Below are positions 31,974 to 40,239 of a DNA stretch of 64,000 bases, one piece after another. This DNA comes from Polyangium spumosum (GTDB taxonomy: Bacteria > Myxococcota_A > Polyangia > Polyangiales > Polyangiaceae). The translations under genes were made by a program, and so were the position numbers. Within the stretch, counting starts at the first letter, position 1. Each line of letters starts with the position of its first letter. A model generated the notes under the pieces. It did no database searches and was not told the origin of the DNA. It saw only the letters and a list, made by a program, of their open reading frames with translations. The stretch spans positions 620,001-684,000 of the forward strand of contig NZ_WJIE01000006.1 in the NCBI RefSeq assembly GCF_009649845.1, written 5' to 3'.

Positions 31974-34030
31974 GCGGCTCCTTTTCGGCTGAAAACGACG
32001 GCGGCCGCGGCGGTGCCGCCCGGCTCGGGGACGAGCACGTGCTCCCAGGTCCCCCGCAGAATGGAATGGACGGCGAACGCGCAGGCGAACAGCGCCGCAA
32101 TCGAGGGCGCAGGGCCGAGCACGGGCGCGACCGGCGGCGCCACGAAGACATCGCGCGCGTCGAGGCCGGCCATTCGAATGGCGAGGCGCGTGGCCTCCTC
32201 CGCCTGCCCAGGGCCCGCGAGCGCGAAGCCCGAGAGGCGCACGGCCCTCGATTCGCTCGAAGCCGGGCCTTTTCCGAGGACCAGGCAAGCCGCGCCTTCG
32301 CCCTCGTGCACCTCGGGATCGAGGGAGACGCGTTCGTCGACGCCAGCCGCGAGGAGGAGATCGACGTCGGACCGCGTCGAGAGGTGCATCGCTGCATAGA
32401 CGAGCGCGACGAGGCCGCTGCCCTCGCCCGAGGTGAGCGTCGTCGTCGGGCCCTTGAGCGCGCAGACCTTCGTGCACGTACCCGCGGACGCATTCAGGAC
32501 CATACGCGTGAACGCCGTCGCCGAGAGGCGCACGAGACCGCGCTCGCGAATGCTGTCCCGGAACTCGCGCTCGCTCTGCGTCGAGGCGCGCGTCGTGCCG
32601 ACGAAGAGCCCCGCCCGGTCGCGTCTCGCGCCGCGCAGCGTGATCCCGGCATCCGCGAGCGCGAGCGCCGCGGCGGCCGAGAGGAACCGCGAGGCCGGAT
32701 CCATCCCATTGCCATCGGCCGTGGGGATCAGCCTCTCGATGGCGATCGCGGGCGCGCCGCGGCGGAGCGGTACACTTTCGGCGAGCGCCTCCCCGAGCGC
32801 GTCGAGATCCATCCCGTGCGGGCCGACGGCGGAGGCGCCGAGGACGAACAGCTCGGAAATGAGTTTTCGGGGCGTAACCATTCCGGTGTTGCCCACGACC
32901 AGGGCCGCATTCGCGCCCCCGAAGGCGGAGTTGTTGCAAATCGCTCGCTCGACGCGGGTCACGCGGGGCCGGTCCCCGGCCACCGGATCGGGCGGGCAGC
33001 GGGGCCGGGCCTTGTCGAAATGGAGCGTGGGAGGGATCTTGCCCCTCGCCATGCCGCAGAGGGTCGCGATGAGCTCGAGCACGCCCGCGGCGCCCTGGGC
33101 GTGGCCGAGGAAGCTCTTCGTGGAGCTCACGGGCAGACGCGCCGCGCGCGCGCCGAAGACCTGCTCGATGGCGCGAAACTCGGCGGCGTCGTTGGCCGCG
33201 GTGCCCGTGCCGTGGGCATTGACGTAATCGACGCCGGCTTCGTCCGTCCCCGCGTCGAGGAGCGCTCCGCGGAGCGCGCGCGCGACGCCGGCGCCCGTGG
33301 GATCGGGCGAGGTCGGGTGGTATGCGTCGGCCGAGAGGCCATAACCGAGCAGCGTCGCGAGAGGGCGCGCGCGCCGGGCAGACGCCTCGTCGCCACGCTC
33401 GAGGACCAGAAACCCGGCGCCCTCGCCCAGCGTCGTCCCCACGGGCTCGCTGAAGGGCGCGCATTTCGAGGGGCAAAGCAACCCGAGCGCGTGAAAGCCC
33501 GCGAAGATCTCCGGCGTGAGCTCGTCCGTGCCGCCCGCGAGGGCCACGTCGCAGAGGCCCGCGTCGAGCAGATCCCGGCCGAGCCCGATCGCGTTCGTCG
33601 AAGAGGAGCACGCCGTCGAAATGGTCACCGTCGGGCCCGCGATTTCGAGCGCGCGCGCGACCTCCGCGGCGACGAGGTGCAGGCCGTCCACGTGAATGCC
33701 GAGGCTCGTGCCGAGGACGAGCGCCACGCGGCTCCCGGAGACGCCGCCCGCGCCGATCGAGAGGCCCGCATGCGCGAGGGCCTCCCGCGCCGCCTCCGCG
33801 GCGAACGCGACGCAAACGTCCCCTGCGGCCGCGCCCGGCACCATCCCGCCGAGCGACACGGAAAAACCTTCGGTCGAGAATCGCTCGATCGGGCGAATGC
33901 CGTCGCGGCCCTCCTCGATGGCCGCCCACAAAGCAGACGCGCCGACGCCGAGCGCGGAGACGGCGCCCATTCCCGTGATCACGATCGGGGAGCCCGACGC
34001 CGGGGTCTCGCTGGCCTCTCGCGGGAACAT
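31970..34030 (-). CDS. Ketosynthase fused to Cys-less chain-length-factor-like domain (KS-CLF)
   Basis: 686 aa, far above a single FabF/KS (about 410). Residues 14-382 are a full ketosynthase: Cys141 in TISTACSSS, His273 in NAHGTGT, Lys305 and His310 in TKSFLGHAQG, and the NNSAFGGANAALVV end. Residues 388-686 are a second thiolase-fold unit (ASRFLSAAAALALADAGI, LFVGTTRAST, GPTTTLTSGEGSGLVALV). There the active-site Cys is replaced by Glu536 and the two His motifs are missing. This recalls KS-alpha/CLF pairs of type II polyketide and aryl-polyene systems, but on one chain. It would condense malonyl-ACP units and set chain length. It starts the ATGA-coupled run, 15 nt after the Tat lipoprotein gene. 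Confidence 0.83.
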   Translation of the reverse strand: MFPREASETPASGSPIVITGMGAVSALGVGASALWAAIEEGRDGIRPIERFSTEGFSVSLGGMVPGAAAGDVCVAFAAEAAREALAHAGLSIGAGGVSGSRVALVLGTSLGIHVDGLHLVAAEVARALEIAGPTVTISTACSSSTNAIGLGRDLLDAGLCDVALAGGTDELTPEIFAGFHALGLLCPSKCAPFSEPVGTTLGEGAGFLVLERGDEASARRARPLATLLGYGLSADAYHPTSPDPTGAGVARALRGALLDAGTDEAGVDYVNAHGTGTAANDAAEFRAIEQVFGARAARLPVSSTKSFLGHAQGAAGVLELIATLCGMARGKIPPTLHFDKARPRCPPDPVAGDRPRVTRVERAICNNSAFGGANAALVVGNTGMVTPRKLISELFVLGASAVGPHGMDLDALGEALAESVPLRRGAPAIAIERLIPTADGNGMDPASRFLSAAAALALADAGITLRGARRDRAGLFVGTTRASTQSEREFRDSIRERGLVRLSATAFTRMVLNASAGTCTKVCALKGPTTTLTSGEGSGLVALVYAAMHLSTRSDVDLLLAAGVDERVSLDPEVHEGEGAACLVLGKGPASSESRAVRLSGFALAGPGQAEEATRLAIRMAGLDARDVFVAPPVAPVLGPAPSIAALFACAFAVHSILRGTWEHVLVPEPGGTAAAAVVFSRKGAA

Positions 34031-34045
34031 GCAACGCGGGCGGGA

Positions 34046-35050
34046 TCAGCCCTCGGACGCCCGGATGGCCGCGCCGACGATGAGCGTGATGAGGCCCCCG
34101 ATGCCGAGGAGCGCGCCGACCGTCATGACGAACGCGCCGACGAATCCGCCCGACGAGACGATGATGCCGCCGACGAGCAAGGACAGCGCGCCCACGCCGA
34201 GGAGAATGCCGCCGACCGTGAGGACCCTGCTGCTCCGCTGATGCGGATCTGCCGCCGGAGGCGCATTCGGGCCGGCGCCGTCGTTCGCGGCCTGGCCCGC
34301 GCTCGCCACGTTCCAGCGCCGCGCGAGCGCCTCCGTGCGCTCCCGGTACTGGAAAAACGCCTCCTCGCCCATTTGCGCGACGAGGCGGCGCTCGAACTCG
34401 GCCACGTTCGCCGGCCGCGCGGCGACCTTGTTCACCTTGGTCACGTACTCGTCGATGAGCAGCGGCGTCGATTGCTTCATGCGCGAGCACGCCTCGACCG
34501 CGATCGCGCGCAGGTGCAGCCGCCGCTCCATGGGGATCCCCGCCTTGGCCGCGTCCTGGTCGATCGCCTCGACGATACGCATGCCGAGCCCCGGATCCTT
34601 GCGCATTCGAAGGCCGATGTCCGCGCGTTCGGTGGGGGTCAAAGAATCGAGCGCGCTCGTCATCCCGAGCATCGCTTCATCCATCTCGCCCATCCCGCTC
34701 CACATCCGGTCTTGCACCCCGGGATGCACGCGCCCCTCCTCGGGCAGGTCGTTGAACGAGCCCACGAGGAGCAGCGAGCGGAGCGTCTTGCGGACGAGGA
34801 CGTCCTGCTTCTGATGGTTCGAATCCGTAGAATCGAGCTTCGGAAACAGCGACGCGATCGAGCTCTCGCCGGTCTTCAGCTTGTCGAGGCCCCCGTCGAG
34901 GCGCGCGAGGAACCGGTCCATTTCCTCCGGGCTCACCAGCGCCACCGGAGGCGCGGCCGCGCCCGTCGTACCCGCGCAACCCAGGGTGCCCGCCGCCGCG
35001 GTCCCCGCCCCGCCGATCACGCCCACCTTCAAGAAATCGCGTCGTTCCAT
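34046..35050 (-). CDS. Tat-exported lipoprotein with C-terminal membrane helices
   Basis: 334 aa, family not recognised. The N-terminus ERRDFLKVGVIGGAGTAAAGTLGC has a twin-arginine motif and a lipobox with Cys25, so it is probably a Tat-exported lipoprotein. The middle is helical and charged. Two hydrophobic segments (TVGGILLGVGALSLLVGGIIV and AFVMTVGALLGIGGLITLIV) close the protein, so it would be held at both ends. ATG 35050 is preferred over an upstream ATG at 35077 because the RR motif then sits at positions 3-4. It is 15 nt upstream of the KS-CLF gene and 64 nt after the kinase gene, all on the same strand. Confidence 0.68.
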   Translation of the reverse strand: MERRDFLKVGVIGGAGTAAAGTLGCAGTTGAAAPPVALVSPEEMDRFLARLDGGLDKLKTGESSIASLFPKLDSTDSNHQKQDVLVRKTLRSLLLVGSFNDLPEEGRVHPGVQDRMWSGMGEMDEAMLGMTSALDSLTPTERADIGLRMRKDPGLGMRIVEAIDQDAAKAGIPMERRLHLRAIAVEACSRMKQSTPLLIDEYVTKVNKVAARPANVAEFERRLVAQMGEEAFFQYRERTEALARRWNVASAGQAANDGAGPNAPPAADPHQRSSRVLTVGGILLGVGALSLLVGGIIVSSGGFVGAFVMTVGALLGIGGLITLIVGAAIRASEG

Positions 35051-35114
35051 GGCCCACCCCGTGAGGATTTGTCGCAATGTACCCGATCACGCCGCCGAAT
35101 TCGAGGGGGACGCG

Positions 35115-38100
35115 TCAAGCCGCGCCCGGCGCCGGACCGAGCCACGCCTCCGCGAGCGAGAGGGTGCGCGCGTTGTCCGGCACGGCGCGCAAGAATCGCT
35201 CCCGGCGCGCCGGGGCGCCGATCTTCTCGGCCCGGCCGAGGAGATGCGCGCGCGCGGCGGAGAGCGCCTCTTTCGCGCGCTCGTGGCGACCATTCGCGAG
35301 CAGCGCCTCGGCATACACGAGCCGCACGAGCGGCTCGTCCGAGAGCAGCGCGCCGATCTGCTCGAGGAGCTGCATCGCCTCCTCCGCCGCCGACAGGGCC
35401 TCCGCGGGGCGGCCACACGCGAGCAGCACGCGCGCCAGCGTCGCGAGGTACGAGCAGCGGCGATTCGGGGGCGCGTCGACGAGCGCCACGGCCTCGATCG
35501 CGGCGCGCTCGGCCGCCTCGCTGTCACCCTGACGCACGAGCACGAGCGCGAGGAACTGCCGCACGTCGTGCGCCGAGAGCACGAGGCCCGCGTTCGTGAG
35601 GGTCTCGAGGATGTCCTCGAGCAGCGCGCGCGCCTCGGCGAGCGCACCGCGCGCCGCGAGCGCCTCGGCGAGGCCGTGACGCGCGCTCGCCGCGAGCATC
35701 GGCAAACACTGCGCCTCGGCCCGCGCCACGAGCGTGGCGAGCTCCTCCTCGGCGCGGGCGTGATCCCCGAGGTCGCAGAGCACGAGCGCCGCGTAGATCC
35801 GCATCGAGATGCCGAACCTGTCGACCTTCGCCTCCTCGAAGTGCCGAGCCGCTTCGAGGAAGAACTCGTACGAGGTCTCGAGGTCGCCCTCGACGAGCGC
35901 GCGCGTCGCCGCCACGGCCGCCCACTCGGCCGCGACGATGGGCTCACGGCGCGAGGCCTCGGGCGCCTGCGCGAACCGCTCGGAGAGCGTCTCGGCGGCG
36001 CTGCGCTGCCCGGACCGCAAGAGCATCCGCGCGATCCAGCCCATCGCCGCGAGCCTGCGCGTCTGCGGCGAGGCCTCGCGATCGGCGCGCTCGAGCATCG
36101 ACTCCGCGATCCCGAGGAGCTGGCGGCGCTCGCCGCGCGAGCTCTCGGCCCACGCCGCCGCGCTCGCCGCGCCGAACCAGAGCGGGCTGTCCGGCGAGAG
36201 GAGCTGCATCGCCTCGCGCGCGCGGCGCGCCGCCTCCGCGAGCTCACCGCGGTAGAAATGCGCCTCGGCTTGCGCTTGCCGCACCTCGCCGAGCAGCCCG
36301 CCGTCGGCGCCGCACGCCTCGGCGCGTTCGGTCCGCTCGAGCACGGCCTCGAAGTCGTTCGCGCTGAGCGCCTGCGTCGCGGCGTGGACGAACCACACCG
36401 CGGCCTTCTCGCGATCCTCGCCGCGCTCGCAGTGCACGGCGAGGGCCATCGCGTCACGCTCGCCCGCGGCCTCGAGCCACTCGGCCGCGAGCCTGTGCCC
36501 GAGCGCTCGATCGACCTCGGTGAGGGCCGCATACGCGACGTCACGCAAGAGGTCGTGCCGGAACGCGAGCTCCTCCTCGCCGGGGAAGCGGCTCTCCCTG
36601 CGCCGCATGAGCAGCTCTCGGTGAACGAGCGTCTCGATCCAGCGGTCCGCGTCGACCACGCTGCTCTCGCCGCCGAGCAGCGCGCGTACGCCGCCGCTCC
36701 AGAAGGTCTCGCCGAAGATGCTGCCCGCGCGGAGCAGCCAGCGCGCCTCGCTCGGCAGCGCTTCGAGCCGCGCCTGCAGCATGGCCAGCACCGTCTGCGG
36801 CAGCCCGGTCTCCTGGCCCTCGGCCACGGCGCGCAGGAGCTCCTCCAGGTAAAACGCGTTGCCCGCGGCCTGCGCCACCACACGCGCGAGCAAGGACTTT
36901 GGCGCGTCCTCGCCGAGCACGTGCCGCGCGAGGCGCTCGCTCGCGCGCCTCGACAGCTCGCCGAGCCGGATCTCCTGCATCCCTCGATCCGCCCAGAGCC
37001 CCGGGAACCTCTCGTGCACGTCGGGCCGCGCGAGCGCGAGGACGAAGAGCGATCGCTCGCGCGCGAGCCGCAGCGCCGCGTCGATGAGCTGCACCGTCGG
37101 CGTGTCGGCCCAGTGCAGATCCTCGAGCACGAGCACCACCGGGTGCGCCGCGCTCGCCGCGCTCACGAAGTCCTCGAAGCCGCGGCGGAGGTGATCACCC
37201 ATCAGCACCGGATCCTTGCGCGCCGCGCGCAGGAACGTGCTCGCCTCCTCGACGGTCCACGGAGCGCCCACGAACTCGCCGTAGAGCTCCATCACGCGCG
37301 CCGCGTCCGCGCCGAGGTGCCGCGTCACCGCGTCGCGGATCTTCTCCCGCCGCACCTCGATCGGATCCTCCTCGTGCAGCGACGAGGCGCGCCGCAAGAG
37401 CTCGGCGGCCATGCCGAAGGGCGCGCCCATGCGCGTCGGATCCCCCTGCGCGAGCCAGATCTCGGGGCGCGGCTCGGTCTCGGCGAGCCTCTGCAAGAGC
37501 TCGTGCCGGATGCGCGACTTGCCGATGCCGGCCACGCCCGTCACGAGCACCGCGCGCGCAGCGGGCTCGCTCGTGCACTCTTCGTAGAGCGCGAGCAGCG
37601 TCGAGAGCTCACGCTCGCGCCCCACGCACGGCGTCACCCGCCCGAGCAGCAGCCGCGATCCCTCCTGCGCCTGCGCCTCCCCCACGAGCGATCGGACATC
37701 GTCGCTCGCGTCGATCACGAAGCGCCCTTCGAGCAGCTCCGCCGTGAGCTCGTCGAGGCGCACGGGCCGCCGCGCGCGCGCCTCCGCTCCATCGTGCCTT
37801 GCCGTGCGCTCCTCCTCCTCGCGCAAGAGCCTCGCCGCGCGATCGATGCCCTCGCCGACGGGGAGCGCGTGCGAGAGCACCCCGCGTCCCGTCACGAGCA
37901 CGATCGGCGCGTCCGGCGCCATCGCGCGGAGCGCCAGCGCGCAGCGCGCGGCTTGTGTCGCCTGATCCGTCGCCATGCCCGCCCCCGAGAGCATCAGCGC
38001 CGCCGAACCGTCCGCCAGCGCCTCCACGCGCGCCCCGTACGATCGCGCGACCGTGCGCAGCGCGGCGAGCGGCGCGACCCCGGACGAGTTCATCGTGCCT

Positions 38101-39059
38101 GCCAGCGGATCGACGGCGCCTGCGACCTCCTTCGAGCTCGAGATCAAGATCAGGCTCACGAGCCGCTGCTCGCCGCTGCCGAGCGCGCCCTTCGAGCGGA
38201 GCGTGTGCGGCGGTTCGCTCGTGAACTCGTCGTTCGCCACGCGCGCGAGGGCGGCCATCAGCGCGTCGCCGTCCGCGAGGCGCTCCTCCGGGTGCTTCGC
38301 GAGCATCCGCGCGATGAGCATGTCGAGCGCGAGCGGCACGCCGGGCCGCAGCATCGAGACCTTGGGCACGTCCTCGAACAGCACCTTCGCCAGCACGGCC
38401 ACCACGTGTTGCCCGGTGAACGCGGGTTTGCCCGCGAGGCACTCGAAGAGCACGCAGCCGAGGGCGAACACGTCGGCCCGCGCGCTGAGGGCGCGATCTC
38501 CGCGGGCTTGCTCGGGGGCCACGTACCCGGGCGTGCCCATGAAGACGCCCGTGCGCGTCACGACGTGCGAGTCCGAGGCGCGCCGCGCGATCCCGAAGTC
38601 GAGCAGCATCGCGCGCCGCACGTCGCCGCCCTGCAGGAAGATGTTACTCGGCTTGATGTCGCGGTGGATGATGCCGTGCCGGTGCGCGAGCGCGAGCGCG
38701 CCGGCGATACGCTCGGCGAGCGCGAGTGTCTCCTCGACGCTCAGGCGCTCCCTCGTGATCCGCGCGTCGAGCCCCTCGCCCGAGAGCCATTCCATCGCGA
38801 GGTACGGCTCGCCCGAGTCGAGCTCGCCGTAGCCGAGGTAACGCACGACGGCCGGGTGGGAGAGCGCTGCGAGCAGGCGCGCCTCGCGGTCGAACCGGGC
38901 GCGCTCCTCGTCGCTCGCGCCGCTCATGATCTTGATCGCGACCTTCTCGCCGGTCTCCCGGTCGCGCGCCTCGAACACGGCCCCCATGCCGCCTTGGCCC
39001 GCGAGACGTACGAGCTCGAAGCGCTCGCCAACCGACACACCTACCCGCATCTCCACCAT
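35115..39059 (-). CDS. Ser/Thr kinase - cyclase-like - AAA ATPase - TPR regulator (giant, copy 1)
   Basis: 1314 aa. Kinase domain 13-275: GQGGMG, Lys43, HRD 132-134, DFG 154-156 and APEQ are intact, so it should be active. Residues 295-450 look like a class III nucleotidyl cyclase fold (RLVSLILISSS, VGEGIDRAARLL, ELLEGRFVI) without the metal-binding Asp pair, i.e. a pseudo-cyclase. CVGRERELSTLLALYEE opens an AAA_16/STAND ATPase with Walker A GVAGIGKS (508-515) and a VLVLEDLHWAD Walker B. About 500 residues of TPR-like helices end the protein. Such proteins transmit signals to transcription factors or enzymes. It lies upstream of the Tat lipoprotein/KS-CLF genes on the same strand, a possible regulator of them. 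Confidence 0.9.
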   Translation of the reverse strand: MVEMRVGVSVGERFELVRLAGQGGMGAVFEARDRETGEKVAIKIMSGASDEERARFDREARLLAALSHPAVVRYLGYGELDSGEPYLAMEWLSGEGLDARITRERLSVEETLALAERIAGALALAHRHGIIHRDIKPSNIFLQGGDVRRAMLLDFGIARRASDSHVVTRTGVFMGTPGYVAPEQARGDRALSARADVFALGCVLFECLAGKPAFTGQHVVAVLAKVLFEDVPKVSMLRPGVPLALDMLIARMLAKHPEERLADGDALMAALARVANDEFTSEPPHTLRSKGALGSGEQRLVSLILISSSKEVAGAVDPLAGTMNSSGVAPLAALRTVARSYGARVEALADGSAALMLSGAGMATDQATQAARCALALRAMAPDAPIVLVTGRGVLSHALPVGEGIDRAARLLREEEERTARHDGAEARARRPVRLDELTAELLEGRFVIDASDDVRSLVGEAQAQEGSRLLLGRVTPCVGRERELSTLLALYEECTSEPAARAVLVTGVAGIGKSRIRHELLQRLAETEPRPEIWLAQGDPTRMGAPFGMAAELLRRASSLHEEDPIEVRREKIRDAVTRHLGADAARVMELYGEFVGAPWTVEEASTFLRAARKDPVLMGDHLRRGFEDFVSAASAAHPVVLVLEDLHWADTPTVQLIDAALRLARERSLFVLALARPDVHERFPGLWADRGMQEIRLGELSRRASERLARHVLGEDAPKSLLARVVAQAAGNAFYLEELLRAVAEGQETGLPQTVLAMLQARLEALPSEARWLLRAGSIFGETFWSGGVRALLGGESSVVDADRWIETLVHRELLMRRRESRFPGEEELAFRHDLLRDVAYAALTEVDRALGHRLAAEWLEAAGERDAMALAVHCERGEDREKAAVWFVHAATQALSANDFEAVLERTERAEACGADGGLLGEVRQAQAEAHFYRGELAEAARRAREAMQLLSPDSPLWFGAASAAAWAESSRGERRQLLGIAESMLERADREASPQTRRLAAMGWIARMLLRSGQRSAAETLSERFAQAPEASRREPIVAAEWAAVAATRALVEGDLETSYEFFLEAARHFEEAKVDRFGISMRIYAALVLCDLGDHARAEEELATLVARAEAQCLPMLAASARHGLAEALAARGALAEARALLEDILETLTNAGLVLSAHDVRQFLALVLVRQGDSEAAERAAIEAVALVDAPPNRRCSYLATLARVLLACGRPAEALSAAEEAMQLLEQIGALLSDEPLVRLVYAEALLANGRHERAKEALSAARAHLLGRAEKIGAPARRERFLRAVPDNARTLSLAEAWLGPAPGAA

Positions 39060-39155
39060 CGTCGCACGTCACGCGTGGGCTCGGACGGGGCCGTCGGCAA
39101 GGTTGCTTCTTCCCCGGTCTTTCGCGGCCGGTTATCTTGCGCGCCCCTTTTGCCC

Positions 39156-40061
39156 ATGTCCATCCCTCTTGGAGAGATCGCGGCCCTCGGCACGGCCCTT
39201 TGCTGGACCGCGAGTTCGCTCGCGTTCGCGGCCGCCGGGCGCCGCATGGGCTCGTTGTCCCTCAACCTCGTACGCCTCGTCCTCGCGTTCGTTTTCCTCG
39301 GCGCCTACAACCTCGTGCGGCGCGGCCTCCTCTGGCCCTCGGACGCCTCGGCCGAGGCGTGGGGCTGGCTCCTCGTGAGTGGCCTCGTGGGGTTCGTCCT
39401 GGGCGACATGTGCCTCTTTCGGGCGTTCTTGCTCATTGGCCCGCGCGTCGCGATGCTCGTCATGTCGCTCGCTCCGCCGATCGCGGCCGTGCTCGGCTGG
39501 GTCCTGCTCGGCGAGCGGCTCTCTGCGCTCGGGATCCTCGGGATGGCCGTGACGCTCGTGGGCGTCGCGATCGTCGTGCTCGAGCGGACGAGCGAGGCGA
39601 AGGCCCCGGACGAGGATTCACCGGACAAACCCGGCAAGGGCGTCCTGCTCGCGTTCGGCGGCGCGGCGGGGCAGGCCGTGGGGCTCGTGCTCAGCAAGGT
39701 CGGGATGAAGAGCTACGACCCATTCGCCGCGACGCAGATTCGTATCATTGCCGGTATCATTGGTTTTTCCCTCCTGTTCACGTTCATTGGCTGGTGGGGT
39801 CGGACGGCGGCCGCGGTGAAGGACCGCGTGGGGCTCGGATACGCGGCGCTCGGCGCCATTGCGGGTCCTTTTGTGGGCGTCTCCTTGTCGCTCCTCTCCA
39901 TTCAGCACACGGAGACGGGTATCGCGGCCACGATCATGGCGACGACGCCCGTCCTCGTCATTCCGGCGGTCATCGCGCTCCACAAGGAGCACGTCAGCCT
40001 GCGCGCGGCCCTCGGCGCCCTCGTCGCGGTCGGCGGCGTGGCGCTGCTCTGGATCCGGTAA
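39156..40061 (+). CDS. EamA/DMT-superfamily transporter
   Basis: 301 aa with ten predicted membrane helices in two EamA halves (LGTALCWTASSLAFAAAGRR... and LLAFGGAAGQAVGLVLSKVG...). The halves are separated by a charged loop (SEAKAPDEDSPDKPGKG). The family exports small metabolites such as amino acids or drugs; the substrate is unknown. ATG 39156 has no clear ribosome site, but the first helix starts directly after it. Divergent from the kinase gene across 96 nt. Confidence 0.88.
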   Translation: MSIPLGEIAALGTALCWTASSLAFAAAGRRMGSLSLNLVRLVLAFVFLGAYNLVRRGLLWPSDASAEAWGWLLVSGLVGFVLGDMCLFRAFLLIGPRVAMLVMSLAPPIAAVLGWVLLGERLSALGILGMAVTLVGVAIVVLERTSEAKAPDEDSPDKPGKGVLLAFGGAAGQAVGLVLSKVGMKSYDPFAATQIRIIAGIIGFSLLFTFIGWWGRTAAAVKDRVGLGYAALGAIAGPFVGVSLSLLSIQHTETGIAATIMATTPVLVIPAVIALHKEHVSLRAALGALVAVGGVALLWIR

Positions 40062-40118
40062 CGGAATGCGGTAACCGTCGCCGGTAACAGCCGGTGCCGG
40101 TAAGGGAATGCGGTCAGC
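40056..40118 (+). repeat. Imperfect direct repeats after the transporter gene
   Basis: CCGGTAACGGAATGCGGTAA (40056-40075) and CCGGTAAGGGAATGCGGTCA (40098-40117) match at 18 of 20 positions, with a partial copy CCGGTAACAG at 40081-40090. The first copy includes the stop codon. Too few units to name; possibly a duplicated 3' end. Confidence 0.5.
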
Positions 40119-40239
40119 CGATTGCGCACTGGTCCCGCGATTTTCCATTGTGAAATTCGTGCTGAGACCGGCGACATGGCGCGAGACATTTGTTATCGTC
40201 GCGTCGTCGCTTTGCCAAAACAATGGGAGGTCCCTCGAA

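Noticed and set aside
34881-39155. A plus-strand open frame of about 1,400 codons running into the EamA gene
   Set aside because: It is antisense to the Tat lipoprotein and kinase copy 1 and is Arg/Glu/His-rich nonsense; only the part from 39156 has a transporter sequence.
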